Source: a virus
Reading direction: 5' to 3' (one strand)
DNA length: 64,000 nucleotides
IMG/VR virus record: IMGVR_UViG_3300028873_000014
Location: 36,172-100,171 of that record
Made by a program: the position numbers and the translations under genes. Of the stretch, positions 1-10,356 are shown one piece after another. The number at the start of each line of letters is the position of its first letter. Within the stretch, counting starts at the first letter, position 1. The notes beneath the pieces are model-generated. The model was not told where the DNA came from. It worked only from the letters and a program-made list of their open reading frames with translations, and ran no database searches.

Positions 1-1296
1 TATATCTGCAGCAGTTCTACCAGTTTCCCCCTGAATAGCTGCTGATGATGCTCTTGATGCTCTACTATTACCCGATAGTGCAGCATTGAAACTTTGTGAG
101 TTAGCTGCCTCACTATTAGCAGCAAGTGCCCTGGTAGGGTCAAGAAATACCGTATCGGGAGTAGTAGCACCTATAGGAGCTTCCCATGCAGGATATTTAT
201 GAATAGTAGCAAGGTTATAGATACTATTAGCAAGTGCCCATTTATCTGGTGTAGGGGAAGTAAACGGAACATCAGTTTTTCCTGCAACAGGCAAAGAACC
301 AAGGTTATTCCCCGGTACAGGAACACCCTGTATGTTTAAAGGATCAGGTACTGGATCAGTAGAGTAGTTAGGTAATTTATCCAGATACTCATTAGGTGGT
401 TTCTGCCAAGTACCTGCCCTTATACCATTCTCATTCATGCCAGATACCATATCTGTTCTTGCTCCCCAGTTACCATCATCAAACTTTCCAGCATTAGGTT
501 CTCCGGCAAGTGTAGTTGCCATTGCTACACTATTGGGTTTATTAGCCATTAACCACTGTTGGTAAGAATTAGTAGAAGGATCGGCATTTTGATCAAACCG
601 GAAAGAACCACCATCCTGTGCTATAGGTTGACTCTGTTGTGGCATACCCTGTTGAGGCATTTGTGGTACTTGACCATCTCCTTTGCCCATTTTCTCCTTC
701 ATTCCTTCCTGTACAGCCGCGAGTTGAGAAAGTTTTTGGGTATAATTATCAACCATCATCTGAGCAGTCTTCTTTTCCGTATTATCGCTATCGGGGTTAG
801 ATAAGACTTTGGTAAACTTTTGCAAATCATACTTAGTAGCTATTTGTGCAGGAGTAGCAGCTTTTGGTTGATTAAAGAACTTTAGTATCTCAGGGTCTTT
901 AATCTTTAGTGATTTGGTATCGCTGAAGATGAAGGAATTTGGAGGTACTGAAATATCTTTACCTCCTTCTGTATGAGGTGGACCATCAACATTCATAAGG
1001 GAAGGTAATCCATCTGCAGTAAAGTTACCTAGTACTTTTTCTTGTTTTTCAGCGTTCACGTTTGACATACCTGGTTCAGCTTCTGGTAATGTCTTACCTA
1101 CTCTTCCATATGGATCAGGATCAGGATTCACACCTGCCATTCCCTGATAGGTATCTGGGTTCCAGCGATTATCCAACGCTTGTGTCCCTGGAATAGCCAT
1201 CCCGTATTTTGCCATAGGGGGGTTACTACCATTATCAGGTGGAGTAATTCTTACTCTTTTATTCTGGGTAGGTGCTGTTATTCGTACTTTTGGCAT
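1..1296 (-). CDS. crAss-type virion/cargo-like protein, C-terminus cut by window edge
   Basis: Open from an ATG at 1296 down to the window edge (432 codons, no stop), so the C-terminus lies outside. The protein is rich in Gly, Pro, Asn and Gln and has no signal peptide or membrane segment. Residues about 105-126 hold the motif HTEGGKDISVPPNSFIFSD. Motifs of this type (GPxHxxGGI...FxFSD) recur in large internal virion proteins of crAss-like phages, which are ejected with the DNA. A helical, Lys/Gln-rich stretch follows (about 140-210), then low-complexity Ala/Ser/Asn sequence. It is the last visible gene of the late operon, 11 bp after the preceding cargo-like gene. Role as ejected cargo is inference from motif and position. 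Confidence 0.6.
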   Translation of the reverse strand, partial: MPKVRITAPTQNKRVRITPPDNGSNPPMAKYGMAIPGTQALDNRWNPDTYQGMAGVNPDPDPYGRVGKTLPEAEPGMSNVNAEKQEKVLGNFTADGLPSLMNVDGPPHTEGGKDISVPPNSFIFSDTKSLKIKDPEILKFFNQPKAATPAQIATKYDLQKFTKVLSNPDSDNTEKKTAQMMVDNYTQKLSQLAAVQEGMKEKMGKGDGQVPQMPQQGMPQQSQPIAQDGGSFRFDQNADPSTNSYQQWLMANKPNSVAMATTLAGEPNAGKFDDGNWGARTDMVSGMNENGIRAGTWQKPPNEYLDKLPNYSTDPVPDPLNIQGVPVPGNNLGSLPVAGKTDVPFTSPTPDKWALANSIYNLATIHKYPAWEAPIGATTPDTVFLDPTRALAANSEAANSQSFNAALSGNSRASRASSAAIQGETGRTAADI

Positions 1297-1307
1297 AAGT
1301 TTTTATT

Positions 1308-3704
1308 TTATAGGTACTCTACTTTATACCCCATTGATTTTAATCGAATTATTTCGTGATCAGGTAAGTCAACTTCTTGTGCTCCCATAGACACACCACC
1401 ACCATTTTGCATATATCCCCCATACCTACCTTGTGGGGCGTAATACATACCTGGAGCACTTGGAGTATTATCAGAAGGACGGAAAGTACCTGTATTTGGG
1501 GTGTAGTCACCTCTGTTTCCTTGGGTATTTAACCTCTGTGCCCCGAAAGTGTTATCAGATAATCCTTGGTTCTGGGTAAACTGGTGTAGCTGTCTTTGAT
1601 TCTTTTGATCATTAAAGTAGGATGCAGTTACTAAACCTGCTCCCAGTAAGTTATCAAACTCATGATTAGCAAAACCTAATCCGTTATTACCTCTATGAGA
1701 ACTTCCCCCAGGACCAGACTGTGATGTTGTCATAGGTGCATTTTGTACCATCGGTTGAGTACTAGGTGTAGTAGGAGATACCATTGGTTGATTGTTATTA
1801 TCTACCTGTGGTTCATTTGCATACGCTGCAGTTACAGGATTATTAGGGTCTGTAGCAGGGTTATATCCACCATCTTGCATGAATTTCTGTAGACCACCAT
1901 ATTCTTTTTTTGACCAAGATTTACTGTTCCTGGCAAAATTGGCCATCTGTCGTACATGTGGGTCAGAACTATGTAAAGCCTCTTCTGTAGTTTTACCTGT
2001 CCTTTTTTTATATGCAGTAAATTTACCTTTGTTCTCAGGCTTAATTTTAATACTACCACCATCTTTCATCTCTTCTGCCATACCTCCTTCCTGATAGCTC
2101 ATACCACCAGTACCATATCTGTCTACTACTCCTCCATTAGCAAGATATGCATACTCCATTGGTTCGGGCAGATAACCACCGAACTTTGACCAGGAAGTAC
2201 CATTCATAGTAGAACCTCCTTTTCTTGGTTGCCCTGGTCTTTCTTCATTCCTTGTATCATCTATAAACTGTACCCCACCACCATTTTGATAATTAGGCAT
2301 TGGGGCATAGGTATTTTGATAAGATAAATACCCCCCAAGTTCAGCACCCATCATACCGTTCTGTGTTCTCATAAACTCATGAGGACGTACTTGTGGGTTA
2401 ACATAGTTAGGGTCGTTATTAGTAGCAAAGAAAGGTCCACCGAGTTTTGCAAGACCTTGTTGCTGTCTAACAGAGTCTATGGAATAATCGGTATCTTCCC
2501 CTGTATGCCAATTATCCTGTTGGGGTCTTGACATACCTTTTGGCGTAGGAGAATACCCCGCATTAGTATTACCTGCTACAGGGGAAGGTTGTTGGTATTG
2601 AGGGGGATAGTTATTATCTCTTGGATAATATCTAAGACCTTCTTTATCACCAGCATCATACATATCCCCATAATCCTGGAAACCTTTGAGCATATTACCA
2701 AGGGCAGATACTCCACCACCCTGTTGCATCTTTTTACCAGACATGTATTTTTTCATGGTCGGATCAGTTTTAAGTTCCTGTATACGTTTATTAACCTTAT
2801 TTGCATAGTCGGGATCACCAGGATTATATCCGGCAATACCTTTCTGTTTGATATAGTCAGCAGTTAAGTCCATCAAAGGTACTTTACCTTGAGGGATTTT
2901 AGCACCTTGTGTATTACGATAAGTATCTATTAGTTGTGGGTGTTGGCGTAGGTAACTTTCTGTACTATCGGCATTTGTGATATTAGCCCCCATACCAGTA
3001 TTATCTCTTACCACATTTACCCCCGGGACACGATGATCTGCAAGGAAGAGTGTGTTATACTCAGGTTTGTACTTTTCAGCAACATTCCACCCACTCATTA
3101 CCTGATTCTGATCAGTATTATTATATCCATGTGATCCGAGAGCAGTTTCCTGTCCTGCAACACCTAACATGGTATAGGGGTCAACTCCTTTACGTTTTGC
3201 ACTTGCAACTATATCATCAAGTAATTGAGTATCTACATTAGCTCCCCGGAAGTTACCATTATTAAGTTTAATGGTATTTTCTCCAAAGTACTGCTTATTA
3301 TCTATATGATTCTGAGCCTCTGTAGATAAACTATCCTGTATAGTAGATAACCTGTTAATATTAGGGTACTTCATACCATAGTTATCCATTGGCGCAGTAG
3401 TACTATTATCCACTACTTGTTTTACCGGACCAGGTAGATATATACTAGGGGTTACACCTGAATAAGTTCCTCCTTGTTGATATCTTACAGGTATTTCTTT
3501 AACTACTTGGCCAGGAAATTTATAATCTCTTCCGGGGTACATCATAGAACTTGCTCCAGTATTATCTACCCCCAGAACAGGATGAGGTACACCTTTCATA
3601 GTAATATCTGAAGAGTTTATGTAGTTTACAGAGTTATCTTTATCAGGCGAATCGTATTTAAAGCCCTCTATGGAAAACCCTCCTGTCTTAAACTTCTTCT
3701 TCAT
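1308..3704 (-). CDS. large virion cargo-like protein with transglycosylase-like domain
   Basis: 798 aa from an ATG at 3704; a longer reading from TTG at 3755 would overlap the upstream gene, so I prefer the ATG. Residues about 153-280 resemble a lysozyme/lytic transglycosylase fold: helix, then KGVDPYTMLGVAGQETALG with E186 as candidate catalytic acid. Residues about 548-597 carry KIKPENKGKFTAYKKR followed by a DPHVRQMANFARNSKSW segment, a signature I associate with virion proteins of crAss-like phages. The rest is Gly/Gln/Asn/Tyr-rich with repeated GGG(V/I) and EGG/DGG turns. By context it is a structural or ejected protein that could open peptidoglycan during DNA entry. The enzyme activity is inferred from a short motif only. 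Confidence 0.6.
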   Translation of the reverse strand: MKKKFKTGGFSIEGFKYDSPDKDNSVNYINSSDITMKGVPHPVLGVDNTGASSMMYPGRDYKFPGQVVKEIPVRYQQGGTYSGVTPSIYLPGPVKQVVDNSTTAPMDNYGMKYPNINRLSTIQDSLSTEAQNHIDNKQYFGENTIKLNNGNFRGANVDTQLLDDIVASAKRKGVDPYTMLGVAGQETALGSHGYNNTDQNQVMSGWNVAEKYKPEYNTLFLADHRVPGVNVVRDNTGMGANITNADSTESYLRQHPQLIDTYRNTQGAKIPQGKVPLMDLTADYIKQKGIAGYNPGDPDYANKVNKRIQELKTDPTMKKYMSGKKMQQGGGVSALGNMLKGFQDYGDMYDAGDKEGLRYYPRDNNYPPQYQQPSPVAGNTNAGYSPTPKGMSRPQQDNWHTGEDTDYSIDSVRQQQGLAKLGGPFFATNNDPNYVNPQVRPHEFMRTQNGMMGAELGGYLSYQNTYAPMPNYQNGGGVQFIDDTRNEERPGQPRKGGSTMNGTSWSKFGGYLPEPMEYAYLANGGVVDRYGTGGMSYQEGGMAEEMKDGGSIKIKPENKGKFTAYKKRTGKTTEEALHSSDPHVRQMANFARNSKSWSKKEYGGLQKFMQDGGYNPATDPNNPVTAAYANEPQVDNNNQPMVSPTTPSTQPMVQNAPMTTSQSGPGGSSHRGNNGLGFANHEFDNLLGAGLVTASYFNDQKNQRQLHQFTQNQGLSDNTFGAQRLNTQGNRGDYTPNTGTFRPSDNTPSAPGMYYAPQGRYGGYMQNGGGVSMGAQEVDLPDHEIIRLKSMGYKVEYL

Positions 3705-3720
3705 GTTACCAAAGTTATGA

Positions 3721-6700
3721 TTATCTAGGTGATATTTGGTTATTCGTCTTGGCAAAAAGTATACTAATTGAGTTAATTCCCGGTAGTAACTTTCTTAAAA
3801 ATATTCTACTGTTCCTGGCCCTCATTCTCTTTCTCTGTAGTGGGGGTTTAGCAGGATCTATATATAAACTGTTTATAGAAAAGGTATATCCGTTCATATC
3901 AGTGTTGAACATATTAACAACATCAAGATCGAACTGCCCTCTATCGGCTGTCATATCATAGAAAGTGTTAAATCTCCATGTATTCTCTACCCGTGAATAA
4001 AGTATCTGTTGACCTGCAGCATCTGCAAATGGGTAACTCTGTGCCAGATAAGGGTTATCCCAGGGTCTTAAATTCAATTGCAAGAGTCCACTATTTTGTT
4101 CCCTGTTCCAGATAATCGCTTCATCTACAAAATTGTTATAGTTAAGATACTTATCTGTATTATTCTGTCGGTAGAGATAGGATTCTATGATCACTTCAAC
4201 GTTCTGTAAAGTAGTTACCGTAGGTCCGGTAGTTATAGGATATTCTATCTCAAAAGGAAACTGTTGTCCATAATAGTTACAGAACAGGTCTATCCGTTTG
4301 TTATGTCTCCATAACTCATTACCTGTACCATAAGTAGTTTCAGTAGTGAGGAAGTGGGTTTTAGCAGCTATTATTAAAGAAGGATGCCAATCATGAAAAG
4401 AGACAAACTTCTTATCTTTAGGGGAGTAACTAAGTGTCCAGGAACAGTCTATGAAATACTGTGAGTTGGTAAGTTCTATAGGTATAGGATGTGGTGCACG
4501 TACTTCTACTCCAGGTGTAAATGAAATACCACCTGAGTAATAAAACTGATCACCGATAAGAGTTATAGAACCAGGGTTTATAGCATAGAAATCTTTCTTG
4601 GTTATATATACCAGTTCATTAATATTATCATAGGTCATTTGCATACCTACCCCCGCTACAGGATTGTCATAGAGGGGGTAACTTGGAAATTGTTTGAGTA
4701 GATACGATGGCATATATAGAGAACACCAGTATTTCATACCGTCTTCTGTAATATCTATCATCGACTCACCTTTGTTATAGTAAGTTTTGTTAGGGGCGTA
4801 GTGGAGTATCTTACCAGTAGTTTGAGATACCCACATAACTCCGTAAGGGGTAGAGATGATACCGTATCTGCTTTGACAGGAACCATACTGGTAACTATCA
4901 TCCACGTTAGTAATACTCTGTAGTGCCTGATTAAATAATGATCCTGTACCTATAGTATATTCAGTACCACTTTTACTACCCATTGTCTCCACCCCGGTAA
5001 AAGATTGAGGAGCCTGATCGTCCAGGAGAATTAACGCACCTGTTTTATTAATATCCTTAATAGCTGTAACCTTAGTAGGAAAGTCCTTGTAGTTATTAGG
5101 TAAAAACATCTTCCAGTTATCCTTTCTTAGTTCTTCCTCCTGGGGCAGAGAATAAGTTATTCTTCTCGGGTAGTAGTTATAACAAGTATATGCAAGTACC
5201 GGGTTATAATCACGATCTAAGCATTTACCCCAAGACAGGAACTGATCCCAAAACTTGGAAGCAGATAATGAGTAGTCATACTTGTACAGAGTATCGCTCT
5301 TGATAATATCACTACGAAAAAGATATGCCAGTGATGTATACCCATATGGGTCATAGAACCTTTTCTCATCGACATCTTCCCAATCCCTAAATCCTACATT
5401 CACTTCACTCTCTACATAGAAATCCCTTACACCATTATTGAACAGGTAGAAATAACCATTCTTTAGCCAGAATCCTGACGCAGTACTGGGACCTACTTCA
5501 TCGAGATGCCAATTTGCACCAGCGTTATTCCAGAAATCGTAATAAACCTTGTTGTTGTTTATCCAATACCGGGGATAGGGAACATTTTCAACAGTAGTAT
5601 AATCGTATTGAAAGTCTTCATTTTCTGACACTAGCCAATCATTGAAAAACATCATTGCGTTCTTCTCTGTATACCTGGTAATGTATATATCCCCACCAAA
5701 GATTACTCCAGTAGACATTACGGAATTACTATACGTCTGCATACAGGAGATAAGTACCTGTTTGGGACTATCTACATCACCGTATTGAGCAGGTTGAGGA
5801 ATACAATAAGCACCATACCAGGAAACTATAGGTGCTGTATATGGGCCTATTATAGTTGAAGAAGCAGTTCCTGTAAATACTCTACCGTAACTATCAGCAA
5901 TACCCAGGGTATTGGGGGCCTGACCCAGAGTAAATCTACTGGCATCTGCAAAAGGTGCAGTATTGTATGGAGCAGGTAAATTAGGTAAACCATCTATGTT
6001 CATTAATACATAGTTGTTCCGGTAGAGATTATTAACATCATAGTTATTACCTACAACATCAGAGAAACTTTGAAGATGACCTCTTACATATTCGTAATTA
6101 GCCATTACTTCATAGTGTTGTCCTGTAACTACCGGAGTATCATAAAACCCATGAGAATCGTATTGCCATGCATATTGTCGTGCAGGAACTAAACCATTAA
6201 CAATGTTCAATATCTGCTGAGATATAACCTTAATTTGGATAGGTGCTAACATAGCTGTTACAGTTATTCCTACAGCAAGTCCTGCTATATAGATAGCATC
6301 TGAGGTTGCCCCTAATGATCCATCGGGAGCAACAGCATAACTTAAAGGTATTTCTATTGGTAAATCTCTGGTAGCAGCTAATTTTAAATTTGTACCACCT
6401 ACTGTACCACTATTTAGTATAAGTAATAACCCTTCTAAAATACTTATAGAATCAGCTAATACAGTTGCCATATTAGTAAGTACCTTAAACATAGGATGCT
6501 TATAACTTTCTGCAAAACTACCTACAGAAGTACCCGCAAGTGCCATGTATAGGTTTACATTACCTGTACCAAGATTAGGGTGTTGAAAAGAAGTATCAGG
6601 AGAATGAAAAGATACTAAGTTATTATAGATAGTATCAGAAGTATTCCCCCTAGTAGGATCATCTGTGTCAACCCCTCCGACAGTAGCAATAGTTTGGGAA

Positions 6701-8403
6701 GTGGTCAGATATATATCAGGGTTAAGATCATCATATCCATAGTTTTGAAAAAGCCCCAGAGAACCATCGGGGTTTGTATACCCCCGCATGTGGTTAAACA
6801 TACCTTTGGCGATAATACTTTTATTCCCATCACGTACCGCACGAAGTATCTCATATCCCTGAATATTGGGAATAACCACACCATTATTATCTACAGGAGG
6901 TTGGATATTATCAAAGTACACACCCATAACAGTAATAGTATTTACTGTACCATAACCGTTAAAATGAGATAAGATAGTACCACCAAAAGTAGCCTGGTTA
7001 GGGAATTTATGATGCATGATGGGTTGACCACAAAGGCTACCCCAAATAGTCGGCTCATTGTTAGGATAGGGAAGTACTGAGGAATACCCTGCAAATCTAC
7101 CGGAAGCAATAGTTACCCCACCATCTCCTACAGAAGGTCCTCCTAAGGATAATGTTGCGGGTGTTCCCCCAGGTAATCCCGGGATATGATAGGAAGCTGA
7201 CTTATCTCCTGTTGTATAAACCCATCTTACATAGTACGCATATACCTCATCCATAAGGTGAGACACATTCATGGGAGAGCCATTTAAACCCCCCTGATGG
7301 TAATAATCGCCAGGATATTGTACAGCTACCCAATTTGCTATTATCTGGTTGGCAAGAGGTTGATAGTTAAAATCAGGTTTTTCATAAGTACCAACCCGTA
7401 GTAAGTAGTTGGAAACATTGTATATAGCATCGCTCTTATCTATAATAGGATTAGAAATAGGTAAGATAGTAAGTGGTATATTTATAAGTTCTGGATTAAG
7501 ATTTGGTATAGATATAGTCTGTAGGGTACTATTAAATATGCCATATCTCTTAGCCTGTACCTGAAAGTTAGACATAGCAATTACTACTATTTCTATCTCG
7601 GGGAATATTATTGTAGTTTCAGTACTGATACCGGAAATATTTAAGATAAGTGACCCTGCGTTATTACTATGTGCAAAAGTAGATTGTACATTAGAAAGAG
7701 CTACAAAGTCAGTACAGGGTATACCATTAATGGCATATCTCATACATACCTGGTAAGAACCATTAGGTAGTGATCCTGCCCCAGGAGCCTTAACTATTGT
7801 TAGACAAGGTATAGTAAACTGTGGGGATAATCTAAGTTGTTCTATATCTATTAAGTTGGTATTTACACAAGTTATACAAGCTGCTATAGTAGTACAGTCT
7901 TGTACCCAGGGGTTTGGATATAGGAAAGCAGTATCTAACATTCTATCGGGGTTTAACCCCCCATCACTCCAATATACATCAAAGCCACAATCAAAGTTTC
8001 TACGGGCAGCTCCTGTAATTAAGTTAGTAGTATTAAACCCCAACCCCGGGAGACCTGATGATATGGTAGCAACATCATTGAGTAAAGTTGTATACATACC
8101 AGTACCTTCTACGTATAGTCCAATCTCTGAGTAAGTATTATTAGTAGAAAAAAGTATCCATTGATCTTGAGTAAGTAGTACAGAACCTATTAGGGTATAG
8201 GGGATAACAGTTTCCATAATATTCCCGCACTCTGTATGTACCCCACTACCCGTTTGACCATCCGGAAGTACTATTGTGGCATTTCTGGCATGAGTATAAC
8301 TATGTTGTTTCTCCTGACCATCTATGGCATCTTTATATAACCCACCAGCAAGTTGCGTAGTAGTACCCGGAATCTGTTGCTGTTGTTCTTCTTTCTCTGC
8401 CAT
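3721..8403 (-). CDS. crAss-like tail muzzle / tail stabilisation protein
   Basis: 1560 aa, the longest gene here, ATG at 8403 overlapping the stop of the next gene upstream by one base. The N-terminus (IPGTTTQLAGGLYKDAIDG, then SYTHARNATIVLPDG) matches what I know as the start of the very large tail 'muzzle' or stabilisation proteins of crAss-like phages. The body is a long run of beta-rich sequence full of Tyr, Asn, Gly and Pro, with no signal peptide. A weak hydrophobic, Ala/Ile-rich stretch lies near residues 690-720. The basic C-terminus (QRKRMRARNSRIFLRK) is conspicuous. It sits directly downstream of the ring-like proteins, as expected for the distal tail. Family identity is by recall of the N-terminal motif, size and gene order. 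Confidence 0.7.
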   Translation of the reverse strand: MAEKEEQQQQIPGTTTQLAGGLYKDAIDGQEKQHSYTHARNATIVLPDGQTGSGVHTECGNIMETVIPYTLIGSVLLTQDQWILFSTNNTYSEIGLYVEGTGMYTTLLNDVATISSGLPGLGFNTTNLITGAARRNFDCGFDVYWSDGGLNPDRMLDTAFLYPNPWVQDCTTIAACITCVNTNLIDIEQLRLSPQFTIPCLTIVKAPGAGSLPNGSYQVCMRYAINGIPCTDFVALSNVQSTFAHSNNAGSLILNISGISTETTIIFPEIEIVVIAMSNFQVQAKRYGIFNSTLQTISIPNLNPELINIPLTILPISNPIIDKSDAIYNVSNYLLRVGTYEKPDFNYQPLANQIIANWVAVQYPGDYYHQGGLNGSPMNVSHLMDEVYAYYVRWVYTTGDKSASYHIPGLPGGTPATLSLGGPSVGDGGVTIASGRFAGYSSVLPYPNNEPTIWGSLCGQPIMHHKFPNQATFGGTILSHFNGYGTVNTITVMGVYFDNIQPPVDNNGVVIPNIQGYEILRAVRDGNKSIIAKGMFNHMRGYTNPDGSLGLFQNYGYDDLNPDIYLTTSQTIATVGGVDTDDPTRGNTSDTIYNNLVSFHSPDTSFQHPNLGTGNVNLYMALAGTSVGSFAESYKHPMFKVLTNMATVLADSISILEGLLLILNSGTVGGTNLKLAATRDLPIEIPLSYAVAPDGSLGATSDAIYIAGLAVGITVTAMLAPIQIKVISQQILNIVNGLVPARQYAWQYDSHGFYDTPVVTGQHYEVMANYEYVRGHLQSFSDVVGNNYDVNNLYRNNYVLMNIDGLPNLPAPYNTAPFADASRFTLGQAPNTLGIADSYGRVFTGTASSTIIGPYTAPIVSWYGAYCIPQPAQYGDVDSPKQVLISCMQTYSNSVMSTGVIFGGDIYITRYTEKNAMMFFNDWLVSENEDFQYDYTTVENVPYPRYWINNNKVYYDFWNNAGANWHLDEVGPSTASGFWLKNGYFYLFNNGVRDFYVESEVNVGFRDWEDVDEKRFYDPYGYTSLAYLFRSDIIKSDTLYKYDYSLSASKFWDQFLSWGKCLDRDYNPVLAYTCYNYYPRRITYSLPQEEELRKDNWKMFLPNNYKDFPTKVTAIKDINKTGALILLDDQAPQSFTGVETMGSKSGTEYTIGTGSLFNQALQSITNVDDSYQYGSCQSRYGIISTPYGVMWVSQTTGKILHYAPNKTYYNKGESMIDITEDGMKYWCSLYMPSYLLKQFPSYPLYDNPVAGVGMQMTYDNINELVYITKKDFYAINPGSITLIGDQFYYSGGISFTPGVEVRAPHPIPIELTNSQYFIDCSWTLSYSPKDKKFVSFHDWHPSLIIAAKTHFLTTETTYGTGNELWRHNKRIDLFCNYYGQQFPFEIEYPITTGPTVTTLQNVEVIIESYLYRQNNTDKYLNYNNFVDEAIIWNREQNSGLLQLNLRPWDNPYLAQSYPFADAAGQQILYSRVENTWRFNTFYDMTADRGQFDLDVVNMFNTDMNGYTFSINSLYIDPAKPPLQRKRMRARNSRIFLRKLLPGINSISILFAKTNNQISPR

Positions 8404-9674
8404 TATAATTGATCTACTCTTATAGCATGTCCAATCCTACCATAATATCTACTTAACGGATGCCAATATTGTCGGTTGTGGTTCCTTCTGATAGTTTCAA
8501 TAGTTTTGATACAATCACGGTAATTAGGCATATTAGATATAGATAATGCCTGATACCGATACTCTTCCTTCTTATCATGTGCATACCTAACTCTTTGTCC
8601 CATATCTTCACCATTGAGATACAGGTTCTCCAGGATAACTTCCTTAATCGCCCAGGTATAGTACTGGTTGATCTCCGGATGGTCCAGGACAAGTAAGTTG
8701 CCATCATCATCTTCCATCCCCCCGAGGTAGTTGATATATACCTTAGTACATTCCATATCGGGTACTTCCAAAAAATTACCGTTTATAGAACCGTGATACC
8801 TTCCTTCGTGTCTACTATCTCTAAACTGTCCTTGTCTGGAAAAAGCATCTGCCTGAATGAATGGTTCTATGTAGAGCCTTTCAAACTGTTCATAACATCT
8901 TACCTCACTTTCACAGTATTGGAGGATCTTAATATTTATAGTATCATTACAAATAGATCGTGTCTTTCCTAGTGGGTAAGGGTTAGTAACTAACTCAGGA
9001 CAATCCCCAATATGAGTAATATTACAGATATCACAAGTTGTAGTGGGGGTAGGTGGGGAACAGGAATATGTACCGTCCGGGTTTACATAACAGCCTAATC
9101 CTTTAACTATACTATCTTTAGGACCAATTACACAGGCAATACCCGCAGGAGTAAACCCTGACATAACATTTTGTGCACAGATAGTACTTACACCAGGACT
9201 TGTAAAACATTTAATTGACCAGTTACCATTAGCATCCTGTACCCCAAGACTAGTACTGCCACTACAGGTATATGGAACACAGGTAATATTTTCAGTTAAG
9301 GTAATTGTCCAGCAAAATACAGTACCGGAAGGTGAGGGTAATGTGCCAGGACTAGTAGGAGAAGGTACTACCTGTTCTAAAAGCACATGCCCATTCCAGG
9401 GAGCATTTTGTACATGCCTGTAGTTATGACAAATTAGAGCAAGGTTCATTTGATAAAAATCAGCAGGAAGTTTTGCCTTAAAGTGATCAACCTCAAGCAT
9501 AGTTTCCTTCATGGTACGTATACGTAAACCAAGTTCCCAGTTAATCCTTTGTGCTACTTTGATAAGATTTGCAGCATCTATATCACCAGCAGAGTTAAAG
9601 GATGAGAGATCCAGTCGGACTGAATCCAGTAACTCATCGAACGTGCGGTAGCTGACTTCTTTGATAGCGGCCAT
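8403..9674 (-). CDS. tail ring/connector protein, crAss-like
   Basis: 423 aa, ATG at 9674. Residues 1-90 are helical (TFDELLDSVRLDLSSFNSAG, then LIKVAQRINWELGLRIRTMK), followed by KAKLPADFYQMNLALICHNY. This opening is typical of the ring or tubular proteins that attach below the portal in crAss-like phages, a role like P22 gp4/gp10. The middle (about 110-230) is Cys-rich and beta-like (CTVP, CSPP, CDICNI). The C-terminal third is charged and helical with many Tyr and Arg. It overlaps its downstream neighbour by one base and follows a 225-aa connector-like gene with a one-base gap, so these are translated together. The exact ring position cannot be assigned by eye. Confidence 0.6.
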   Translation of the reverse strand: MAAIKEVSYRTFDELLDSVRLDLSSFNSAGDIDAANLIKVAQRINWELGLRIRTMKETMLEVDHFKAKLPADFYQMNLALICHNYRHVQNAPWNGHVLLEQVVPSPTSPGTLPSPSGTVFCWTITLTENITCVPYTCSGSTSLGVQDANGNWSIKCFTSPGVSTICAQNVMSGFTPAGIACVIGPKDSIVKGLGCYVNPDGTYSCSPPTPTTTCDICNITHIGDCPELVTNPYPLGKTRSICNDTINIKILQYCESEVRCYEQFERLYIEPFIQADAFSRQGQFRDSRHEGRYHGSINGNFLEVPDMECTKVYINYLGGMEDDDGNLLVLDHPEINQYYTWAIKEVILENLYLNGEDMGQRVRYAHDKKEEYRYQALSISNMPNYRDCIKTIETIRRNHNRQYWHPLSRYYGRIGHAIRVDQL

Positions 9675-9675
9675 C

Positions 9676-10353
9676 TTATCTATTAATATTTATATTATCA
9701 TGTTCCTGATCACTTGGTATGTGCTGACTAAAGCCCAGGTCTTTTAATACATTGGCTTCAATTTCACTTAATAAATGATCAGGAACATTTAGTGATTGTT
9801 GTTGTCTTGGTTTGCACTTATCATCGTAGTTACACTTAAAAATAGAGATATCTTCTTCAAACATCCCCTCTATCCGAATTGCAGGATAGTCCACATCAGG
9901 AAAGTATATGCGGTCATTAAGATACCAACAATACTTAGTCTTGTTGTACTTAAAGTTTTTCTGGTTAGAAAGAATTACATAATTATCCAGGGAAGTAAGT
10001 TGAAAGGGAGTAGAACCATCCAGGGAAGTTATCGATCTTACCATAGGTCCCCACTTACCTTCTGTAAATACAGGTATGGGCAATGTAGTCTTTCTGAAAG
10101 TCCTGTAACTCTTAACCCCTCTACAACCAGCTTCTATCCAATCACATTCCTCCAGTTGTACCCAGTCAAGTGTCTCAAAGACAGATGAAAATGCCATTAA
10201 TCTACCTTTTTCATCTAATCTCTTAATAGATAAAGAAGCATGTTTACGAAATAATGAATATAAGTATCGGTCAGTGATAAAGGCATCCTGACGGTTGGCT
10301 TTTATCAAACCCCGTAACCTGGAACAAACATCCCCAATTACCAACATGCTCAT
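9676..10353 (-). CDS. tail ring/tube-like structural protein, crAss-like
   Basis: 225 aa, ATG at 10353 (a second ATG two codons in is also possible). The N-terminal 55 residues are helical and basic (SRLRGLIKANRQDAFITDRY). The middle is beta-rich with a conserved-looking Cys/Trp pair (ECDWIEAGCRGVKSYRTFRK). The C-terminus has paired Cys (CNYDDKC) and a helix (PDHLLSEIEANVLKDLG). The order ring-like 214 aa, 225 aa, 423 aa, then the giant muzzle-like gene matches the tail module of crAss-like phages. I therefore read it as one of the stacked tail-ring proteins. No enzymatic motif is visible. Confidence 0.5.
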   Translation of the reverse strand: MSMLVIGDVCSRLRGLIKANRQDAFITDRYLYSLFRKHASLSIKRLDEKGRLMAFSSVFETLDWVQLEECDWIEAGCRGVKSYRTFRKTTLPIPVFTEGKWGPMVRSITSLDGSTPFQLTSLDNYVILSNQKNFKYNKTKYCWYLNDRIYFPDVDYPAIRIEGMFEEDISIFKCNYDDKCKPRQQQSLNVPDHLLSEIEANVLKDLGFSQHIPSDQEHDNININR

Positions 10354-10356
10354 AAA

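Noticed and set aside
3705-3755. N-terminal extension of the cargo-like protein from a TTG codon
   Set aside because: It overlaps the muzzle-like gene and the ATG at 3704 gives a natural start. The same reasoning removed TTG extensions at 24702-24728, 28522-28548 and 51080-51088.
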